Shown here: in pieces, positions 29,430 to 36,564 of the stretch
Layout: each line of letters begins with the position of its first letter
Position numbering within the stretch: the stretch's first letter is position 1
NCBI GenBank assembly: GCA_965201045.1
Contig: OZ241746.1
Coordinates: 5,580,001-5,644,000 of the forward strand
DNA length: 64,000 bases
Direction: 5' to 3'
DNA from: JAPORK01 sp026710285
Lineage (GTDB): Bacteria; Pseudomonadota; Gammaproteobacteria; Pseudomonadales; Endozoicomonadaceae
Position numbers and translations under genes: made by a program
The notes under the pieces: generated by a model
What the model was told of the DNA's origin: nothing
Databases searched by the model: none
The model's input: only the letters and a program-made list of their open reading frames with translations

Positions 29430-31184
29430 ATGCGTAAATTTTCTCAGCTGCGAATGATGATTATGGTTTTGCTGATTTTGATCTTCTCGGATGTTTTATC
29501 AATAGATGGCTGGGGAGATGACCGGGAAACAGTAGACGTTCTGCATTGTCAGAAAAAGGATGTAAATGTAGATTACAATGGTACTGTATCGATTCAATTA
29601 AAAAATTGTTGTAAATTTGTAGCATATGCTGATTTTTTTGCACCAAACAATCAGTTACCAGCAAATGCACTTTCAATTGATAATTGTGGTCATGTAGAAC
29701 ATGGCAGCTCATGTACAGGAATAATCGATGGAAGAAAATTAAAACCTGGAAAAACTTATCATATGATTTATTCATTAAGAGCCATGGCGTATGCCAAATA
29801 TTATTATTCTAATCTCAATGAGATAACAGTGCATGTTATTCGTTCTGGTACATTTACTTTTGCTTCCCAGGGGAACAGCATTACTTCTGCCAATCTAGAT
29901 CTTGCTGCTGATACGCAGACAGGGACCATTACACTACAGAATACTGGTATTAGTGATATTACTGCGCTTCAAGTCAATACAACAAAATTAATGGGTGCTG
30001 ACATCCTGGATAGCAACAGTAGCTGCTTTTCTAAGAGCAGTCTGCCTTTAGCTGCAAATACCAATAGTTGTGAGATAAAGTATCATATTCCGGACAATCC
30101 GCCAGAAGGACCGGTCAAAATCACCGCCACAGGAACACATGTTACAAATAGTGGCGCTGCGCTAACCATAAACATTAAAACCGGTCATTTTACTTTCCGT
30201 AATGCTAATGATACACAGAATATTTCTGAGTTAAACCTGAAGCCTGGTGATACCGGGACCATTCAGTTAAAAAATACCGGTAATGCTGATATCAGTGATT
30301 TCAGGCTACCTCAGTTACCTTCAACACCAGGGATCACTTTTGACCAAACCGGCAGTGCCTGCCCGTTTGCTCCGAATGCTACGAAATCACTAAATCAGGG
30401 TACTAACTGTACGCTAAAATATACCGTTTCGCCCAATGCTGATCAGAGCAATTTAAGACTGACATCGCATGGTAAAGGTGCAGGTAACAATGGCACAGCT
30501 ATATTGAACATCAATATTAATAAGATCGGTTATGCGGTTTTTCGTGATGCGCAGAGTAAACAGAATATTACCCATTTAGATCTGCAGCCTGGCGACACAG
30601 GAGCATTTGAAGTATACAATGCAGGCAATACTACCATTACCGATATCAGGCTGCTGGGGTCAGCACTCACAGGTCCCGGAAACATATTAACCGCTCAGGG
30701 CAGATGTGCATCATCGTTTTATTCGTTGCGCCCCGGAACAGGTTGTACTATAAAATATAACATCCCAAGTGATTCTGCGAAAAAAATAATCACTTTGGCA
30801 GTCAATGGCAATCCATACAGCACAGCTAATAGCGGTATGGCAACACTGATAATAAATATCAGCCCATCCGGTCACTTTGTTTTTCTCAACGATGAAGGCA
30901 AACACATCAATACTTTATATCTGAAATCGGGTGATAGCGGAATATTTAAGTTACGTAATGTTGGTCATGCGAATATTAGTAACGTCACACTGTTGGGATT
31001 ATCATCAGGCAATTCAGGCATGATATGTCCGGCAAATTCAACCCTGGCTTCTGGTAAAGAGTGCTTTCTTGCCTATTCCATTGCGGAAAACAGTACGCTT
31101 CAGGATGCATTTATTCTGACTGCTAGTGGCAGTGGTGCAGATAATAACGGCTCAGAAACACTAACAGTCAGCATCAGCCCCTAA
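29430..31184 (+). CDS. Exported beta-repeat protein, 3' end frameshifted and truncated
   Basis: 584 aa from ATG 29430, chosen for the CAGGAGA site seven bases upstream and the signal peptide MRKFSQLRMMIMVLLILIF. About four tandem domains of roughly 100 residues follow. Each opens like GHFTFRNANDTQNISELNLK and then has PGDTGTIQLKNTGNADIS. This resembles the immunoglobulin-like ASH/choice-of-anchor repeats of surface proteins. The stop at 31184 comes from a frameshift: in the next frame GHFVFRNAGDKNISALHLRA and GDKGSVVLHNTGI continue a fifth repeat up to TAA at 31291-31293, just before the insertion junction. Confidence 0.8.
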   Translation: MRKFSQLRMMIMVLLILIFSDVLSIDGWGDDRETVDVLHCQKKDVNVDYNGTVSIQLKNCCKFVAYADFFAPNNQLPANALSIDNCGHVEHGSSCTGIIDGRKLKPGKTYHMIYSLRAMAYAKYYYSNLNEITVHVIRSGTFTFASQGNSITSANLDLAADTQTGTITLQNTGISDITALQVNTTKLMGADILDSNSSCFSKSSLPLAANTNSCEIKYHIPDNPPEGPVKITATGTHVTNSGAALTINIKTGHFTFRNANDTQNISELNLKPGDTGTIQLKNTGNADISDFRLPQLPSTPGITFDQTGSACPFAPNATKSLNQGTNCTLKYTVSPNADQSNLRLTSHGKGAGNNGTAILNININKIGYAVFRDAQSKQNITHLDLQPGDTGAFEVYNAGNTTITDIRLLGSALTGPGNILTAQGRCASSFYSLRPGTGCTIKYNIPSDSAKKIITLAVNGNPYSTANSGMATLIINISPSGHFVFLNDEGKHINTLYLKSGDSGIFKLRNVGHANISNVTLLGLSSGNSGMICPANSTLASGKECFLAYSIAENSTLQDAFILTASGSGADNNGSETLTVSISP

Positions 31185-31334
31185 AGATAAAGGTCATTTT
31201 GTTTTCCGTAATGCCGGAGATAAAAATATTTCTGCTTTACACCTGAGAGCGGGTGACAAGGGATCGGTTGTGTTACACAATACCGGTATATAAAAGAGGT
31301 ATTTATACGACATTACTTGCAACCAGCTAACAAA

Positions 31335-32222
31335 TTGTGGTGCTGTGAAACGGTGAAAATAAGACCATAAATAATTTCTGGGATAATTTATTACAGTCTC
31401 TATGTCGGAGTTGTATATTTTGCTCCAATAAACATTATTAACTAAAAAATACAAGGGAGATGCCTTATTCGGAAAATACTTCTTGGGAAAAAGTTTAAAC
31501 TGCTCTGTTTTTTTATTTACAATTTTACAATATTGAGTCATTGATTCTTTGTTTAAAAACAATCTGTTGCCATCTTCAGATAATTGTGCCAGTAAGAAAT
31601 CTGCCATAAAATGAGATATAAAAGAGCATAAAAATAAATAGCTTTTTAGTTCAATAAATCCCAGATAAATTTTTAGTTCAATAAAAAAAATCAATATCCC
31701 ACAAAAGAAGGTAATATGTTGTTCACAAAAACTCTCCTGGGCATGTTCTATAGAGCAAAGCCAAACTCTTATTAAACATGTTTCTTTATGATATTCCTTT
31801 AAAAGTTCAGAGTAATTTTTGTTGCTATCAAGACCTAATAAACATCTGGATAAGCGTTCTGTTACTTTTACGGCTTCTTCACCACTATAAAAAGTGTTTA
31901 TAAGTTGTGTGTAAATTTCCAGCAGGTTTTCCATTACTTCAGGTTTTTTCCATTTTCTTTCCAATATTACAGAAGAAAATAATGAAGAGCAGGTTATATC
32001 TGTAACTTTATGGCTGTTGACAGATTTGAAAGCTTGAAGGAAGTTCTGTTTTGCTTCTTCTGAATATATTTCTGCAGCAATGCGGTATATTTTTAATTGA
32101 GCGGTTGCTTTAGTTACCTGATGACAGGCAAACTGACCATGTTTTGTTAATTGACAGGGTGAGTAATTATATGTAGCTTCTGATAAAGATTTTCTTTTTG
32201 TTAGTTCACTCAAATTTTCCAT
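31335..32222 (-). pseudogene. Amidoligase-like copy 2, N-terminal half
   Basis: Starts MENLSELTKRKSLSEATYNY and follows copy 1 almost residue for residue up to FHRFTAPQ, where the insertion begins. The frame then runs on into inserted sequence and stops near 31194. Together with 27930-29114 it makes one formerly complete gene. Confidence 0.88.
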
Positions 32223-32436
32223 ATTCGACCTGTCCGTTCTTGTCCATTTTATGTGTTGATTACTCTCTGTAGAAACACATTTTCACTCAATAAAATGCAG
32301 ATTACAGCGTGAATCAGCGGCTGATATTTTAAAGTTACTTTTCTGGTTTACTTCTGTAAACACTGGTTTAGACTTCAGAAACAGACATAAAGATCTAACA
32401 TTACCGAACAGTATTGCTAACAATGTGAGAGGTTGT
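32223..32436. repeat. Upstream region of amidoligase-like copy 2
   Basis: Nearly the same as 23187-23400. It ends at the stop codon of copy 3, showing that gene plus upstream region was the duplicated unit. Confidence 0.75.
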
Positions 32437-34404
32437 TTAACTTAAATGTAACAAACCGTAATATTCTTTTGGATTGAGACCGATTCTTTCACAAAAATTA
32501 TCAAAGCACTTTATTATTTTTTCGTGAGTGTCTAAATGACTAAAGTCATTCATCTTAAAAGACAAAGGGATTTTATCTTTCTGTTCTTTTGCTAAGGTAT
32601 TGATCCATGCAATTATAATTTCATTAATTTTTCTTGCTTCTTCTCCACTACGGGCGCAATGCCAGAAGCGCATCTCCAGCGTCCCGTCTGGTTTACATAT
32701 TTTTGTATCTTTATGATCATTTATATATTTTGGTGCAAGCCTTATTTTTGCAGGAGAGTATTCATTTGATAAATCCCACAAGTTTTTAAAAACGTATGCA
32801 TGAGTGTAAAACGCTAATGATTGTGGACTTTTTCCTACAGAAATTTTTTTATTAATTAATTCAACAGAGCGATCTATAAGTGTTTTATATTGATCCGCTT
32901 TATTACTCATAAACAAGTATGGGAACCACTCTTCGCATCGATCCTCTCTTCCCAGTGCTTTAGTCAAAAAACTTTCATTTTCTACATCAAGTAAAAATCT
33001 AAATAATAATTCAGGATTATTTGCGATTGAGTGTCTGATATCAATATGCTTATGACCAGATCTGCCTTGCAATAAAAATTCATCTGCGGGTTTATTAATA
33101 AACAGGTCAAATAATTCATAAGTCGTATAATTTTTACCATTACAGGTAAAGTACTGGTCGATTGTATAGGGGCTACAGTTCACCTCGAAAATACCGCAAT
33201 CCCGATAATACATACAATGCCAGTTTCCGAATGTGAAAAAAAGTTCATCTTCATTTTCTCCTTTTTTTAAAAAATATTCTAATTTAGGAATATGCATTGA
33301 AATCATCTTTTTTGATATAAATCGATACCATTTAGTTATAATTTCATTGACTGAATAGGTATAATTCATTTCATTTGTAAAATAAAATTCAAACTCTTCA
33401 CCAATTTTTATTTGATCTGGATTAAAAGGCATTATTGCTGAAAAGCTTGCCAGTACCGGAGAATTGGAGATTGTAACTGTTAATTCATCATAATACGATT
33501 GATCATAAAATGATGAACCATTAAAAACCATATCACAGAGATATTGTGGTGCCATGAAATTGTAATAGTGAGACCATAAAGCATTTTCAGGATGACCTGT
33601 ATCGGAGCCATATATTTCGCTCCAATAGATATTATTAACTAAAAAAGCAAGGGGTGATGTCTTTATTGGAATATAATTTCTTGGAAGAAATTCAAACTGT
33701 TTTATTTTTTTATCTACCATTTTGAAATATTCAGTCATTGATTCTTTATTTAAAAAAAAGCTACTGCCATCTTCAGATGATTGTGCCAGCAAAAAATCCA
33801 TCAGAAAATGAAAGGGTAAAAAGGATAAATATTCTAAATAACTCTGGTCCTTTTTCAGTTCAATCAACAAAACCAATATCCCGGAAAAGAAGGTAATGTG
33901 TTGTTCACAAAAACTCTCCTTAGCATATTTTAGACATTGAATACAAGCTATTGTTAAAGAGCTTTTTTGATGATATTTATCTAAGAGTGCAGAGTAATCT
34001 TTGCTGTCATCAAGAGCCAATAAAAATTCAGACAGGCGTTTGGTTACTTTTGCTGCTTCTTTGCCATTATAAAAAGTATTGATAAATTGTTTGTAAATTG
34101 TCAGCAGGCTGATCATTACTGCAGGCTTTTGCCATTTTTTTTCCAGTATTGATGAAGAAAATAATGAAGAACAGGTGATGTTGGTAATTTTACGACTACT
34201 GACATGTTTTAATGCCTGACGGAGGTTAAACCTTGCTTCTTCTGAATAGATTTCTGCAGCAATACGGCATATTTTTAATTGAGCAGTTGCTTTAGTTATC
34301 TGACCACAGGCAGACTGATCATATTTTAGCAACTTGCAGGGATGAGCACCATATTCAGCTTCTGAGAAAAATTTTTTTCCTGTTAGTCTACCCAATTTTT
34401 CCAT
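32437..34404 (-). CDS. Amidoligase-like protein, copy 3
   Basis: About 655 aa. It has the same layout as copy 1: a helical N-terminal region, then IGEEFEFYF, FEVNCSPYT, GRSGHKHIDI and GTLEMRFWH. It is diverged in the first 400 residues but nearly identical to the split copy 2 in the last 220 (for example SPAKIRLAPKYINDHKDT), a sign of gene conversion. It ends GLLHLS. The ATG was placed two codons after an in-frame TTG, as in copy 1. Function and substrate are unknown; an ATP-dependent amide-bond-forming role is inferred from motifs only. Confidence 0.72.
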   Translation of the reverse strand: MEKLGRLTGKKFFSEAEYGAHPCKLLKYDQSACGQITKATAQLKICRIAAEIYSEEARFNLRQALKHVSSRKITNITCSSLFSSSILEKKWQKPAVMISLLTIYKQFINTFYNGKEAAKVTKRLSEFLLALDDSKDYSALLDKYHQKSSLTIACIQCLKYAKESFCEQHITFFSGILVLLIELKKDQSYLEYLSFLPFHFLMDFLLAQSSEDGSSFFLNKESMTEYFKMVDKKIKQFEFLPRNYIPIKTSPLAFLVNNIYWSEIYGSDTGHPENALWSHYYNFMAPQYLCDMVFNGSSFYDQSYYDELTVTISNSPVLASFSAIMPFNPDQIKIGEEFEFYFTNEMNYTYSVNEIITKWYRFISKKMISMHIPKLEYFLKKGENEDELFFTFGNWHCMYYRDCGIFEVNCSPYTIDQYFTCNGKNYTTYELFDLFINKPADEFLLQGRSGHKHIDIRHSIANNPELLFRFLLDVENESFLTKALGREDRCEEWFPYLFMSNKADQYKTLIDRSVELINKKISVGKSPQSLAFYTHAYVFKNLWDLSNEYSPAKIRLAPKYINDHKDTKICKPDGTLEMRFWHCARSGEEARKINEIIIAWINTLAKEQKDKIPLSFKMNDFSHLDTHEKIIKCFDNFCERIGLNPKEYYGLLHLS

Positions 34405-34978
34405 ATTCAAACCACCATTTTTTTGTGTTTTATATCTTTATTGCTGTCTCTTTGAACAAATTCTAATCAAATAAAATTGTATAATGAATCTCAGAGGCTG
34501 ATATGTTGGAATTATTTTTCCGGTTTTCTTCTGTAAAAAGTGGCTTAGACTGTAATAACAGACACAAAGATCTAACAATACAAAACAATATTGCTAACAA
34601 TGTGATGAGTTATTGTTTTCAAATAGTTCAGGATAAGAATTGGAGCTAAAAAAATGTGACTACGAGATAGCCTTTTAGGAGGAGAGGATATCAAAGATTA
34701 TGTTTTAGGGGCTGTTGATGTTTTGTCATTTGACTCAGTGAACCACAAAGATATCAAATGCAAGGAAGGCTGGTGTAGGTGGTTATTCTACATCAAACAA
34801 GTCTGACAGTAGATGATGTCTTTATGGTTCACAGAAGGGCTTCCACAAAAAAGTACTCATATTGGCGTTGCAGCCGCTTGAAATACAACAAGTATTCTTG
34901 CACAGCTGCACCCCAATCTGGTCATTTTTTGCGAAAGCTTAGCAATATGACAAAATATCAACAGAACCCAGATGAACT
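34405..34978. other. Intergenic region of repeat remnants
   Basis: 574 bases. 34490-34620 resembles the upstream region of the other amidoligase-like copies. 34647-34680 is a terminal-repeat half of the dispersed element (AAAAAAATGTGACTACGAGA). 34708-34969 is a separate inverted-repeat-bounded element. No gene. Confidence 0.6.
34708..34969. mobile_element. 262-bp insertion-sequence remnant with inverted ends
   Basis: GGGGCTGTTGATGTTTTGTC at the left is mirrored by GACAAAATATCAACAGAACC at the right. The same end occurs at 56611-56673 and a single end at about 62079. The interior has no intact transposase; fragments on the minus strand are too short to assign. It is probably a deleted insertion sequence. 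Confidence 0.6.
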
Positions 34979-35659
34979 CTAAAAAGGAATATCATCATCA
35001 AATTCGCTAAAAGCACTTGCTGTTGCAGCTTCTTTCGCCGGCTGAGACTGAGTATTATCCAGCGGTTTAGGTGCAGCTGTAGCAGGTTGCAGATTCTGCT
35101 GAACTGAAGCAGGCTGTTGTGGTGGCGCTGCTGATGAGAAAGATTGCTGCGATGCTGCTGATGACGAAAAAGATTGTTGTGGTGCTGCCGGTGAAAAAGA
35201 TTGTTGTGGTGCTGCCTGTGAAAAAGATTGCTGCGGTGCACTAAAGTCCTTATGTTGAGGAGCAGATGTAAATGACTGAGTAGATGAGTACTGTTCTCCG
35301 GCTTGCATATCATCACGACGATCCAGCATTTGCATTTGTCCGGTAATATCCACCACAACTTCGGTTGTATAACGATCCTGCCCCTGTTGATCCTGCCATT
35401 TACGGGTTTGCAGTTTGCCTTCTATATAGACTTTAGAGCCTTTGTGTAAATATTGTCCGGCAATTTCAGCCAGTTTACGGTACATAGAGACACGATGCCA
35501 TTCAGTTCGTTCAACCATTTGTCCGCTTTGGCGATCACGCCAGGACTCTGTAGTAGCAAGACTAAAATTAGCCACCATTTCGCCATTAGGCATCTGGCGT
35601 ACAGTGGGTGCGTCTCCAAGGTGACCAATTAATATAACTTTATTAACTCCGCGGGCCAT
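34979..35659 (-). CDS. ssb: Single-stranded DNA-binding protein
   Basis: 226 aa. N-terminal OB-fold (MARGVNKVILIGHLGDAP to about residue 110) with RTEWHRVSMYRKLAEIAGQY and GSKVYIEGKLQTRKWQDQ. A glutamine/serine/proline-rich linker with repeats of SFSxAAPQQ follows. The acidic tail DDDIPF docks repair and replication proteins. The ATG at 35659 was chosen over an in-frame TTG one codon earlier because an AGGAGG sits five bases before it. The linker is longer than in E. coli SSB (178 aa) because of the repeats. Confidence 0.96.
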   Translation of the reverse strand: MARGVNKVILIGHLGDAPTVRQMPNGEMVANFSLATTESWRDRQSGQMVERTEWHRVSMYRKLAEIAGQYLHKGSKVYIEGKLQTRKWQDQQGQDRYTTEVVVDITGQMQMLDRRDDMQAGEQYSSTQSFTSAPQHKDFSAPQQSFSQAAPQQSFSPAAPQQSFSSSAASQQSFSSAAPPQQPASVQQNLQPATAAPKPLDNTQSQPAKEAATASAFSEFDDDIPF

Positions 35660-35973
35660 CAAAACCTCCTAAAATAATTTTTCAAGTACAACTTTTAATT
35701 GCAAGGAAAGTATTTTAAACTTTATTTCACTTAACTGCCAATAACTGTTTGAACAGATGAATGTCTGTTAACAGCATATAATACCACCAAGATATTGATA
35801 TTCTTGCATATCTGCTATTTCAGGGGTGATATCCAGGTCGGCAATATCTGTATGTATAGTACAAAATATGACTTTTTTGCGCCACTAACATTCAATAACT
35901 GTTGTTCTGTTATAGCATACTTTTCACCTGTTGCGGGATTAACTGCAAGCTTAACATCCTCCGCTGCTTAAGG

Positions 35974-36171
35974 CTGTCTCTTAATCCCATTTTTTATTCA
36001 CAGGTTTGTTTTCTACTGAATATACCAGTCGTTTTAGCATAAACTCGTGGGCTGAGCCTGTCGAAGCCCAGAGGTCAAAAGCCACGGTGCATTCAGTAAA
36101 GGTTTGTATATTCAGCAGAAAATAAACTTGTGAATAAAAATAAAAACTTAAAAAATGTGATTAAGAGACAG
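35974..36171. repeat. Dispersed inverted-repeat element, copy B (complete)
   Basis: 198 bp with both ends: CTGTCTCTTAATCCCAT at left and ATGTGATTAAGAGACAG at right. The next inward blocks also mirror each other (TTCTACTGAATATACC and GTATATTCAGCAGAAAATAA). The centre has GCTGAGCCTGTCGAAGCC. The ends resemble the 19-bp Tn5/IS50 mosaic end. No coding capacity, so it is a MITE-like, non-autonomous element. Confidence 0.75.
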
Positions 36172-36204
36172 TTCCTTTAGGGAGGATGTCAAAGAGTGAC
36201 AATT

Positions 36205-36505
36205 TTGTTTTCTTGCTGACAAGTACACTCCCGCAATGAGAATTACTTTATCTTTACTTGCTGAATTAGCTATTGCATAAGGTACCTTAACGAAAGGAGA
36301 ACTGGTTATCAAATGCACTTTCATCAGAAATCACATAATCAGCAGTTTTTGCCATTTGCCTGAGCTGTGAGAGCTTAAGCACTTCTTCAATTCTAGATCT
36401 GATCTGTCCTCTTGGGTTTCCGACAATAAAATAATCAGATCCTTATGTTATACCAGTTGCGGTAAATTTTGCTGCATTTTTGTATACCCGTTTTACAGTG
36501 TTGAT
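36205..36505 (-). pseudogene. Glycerate kinase fragment
   Basis: A diverged copy of the segment 43045-43345 inside the glycerate kinase gene, roughly codons 215-315 of 355. Shared blocks include AATTACTTTATCTTTAC, CAGCAGTTTTTGCCATTTG and GAGAGCTTAAGCACTTCTT. Both ends of the gene are missing and stops interrupt it. It lies directly beside element B. Confidence 0.85.
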
Positions 36506-36564
36506 TTTTTTAGTTGAAATGCGCCTCTCAATTTTGATACGCTCATCACTTTATAACAAAACCA

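Larger units (their letters stand above)
29115..31334. mobile_element. 2.2 kb insertion splitting amidoligase-like copy 2
   Basis: Copy 2 reads ...ACAGATATG up to 29114 and resumes with TTGTGGTGCTG at 31335. Copy 1 has these two pieces directly joined, so the 2220 bases between were inserted without loss of target. The insert holds an 87-base RHS fragment, an AT-rich upstream region and an exported repeat-protein gene cut at its 3' end. I see no transposase, no terminal inverted repeat and no clear target duplication, so the mechanism is open. Confidence 0.8.
35660..36564. other. Intergenic region with element B and a gene relic
   Basis: About 900 bases upstream of ssb and of the Sel1 gene. 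It holds the full dispersed element at 35974-36171 and a glycerate kinase fragment at 36205-36505. The ssb promoter presumably lies within 35663-35970, but no clear -35/-10 pair could be fixed. Confidence 0.6.
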
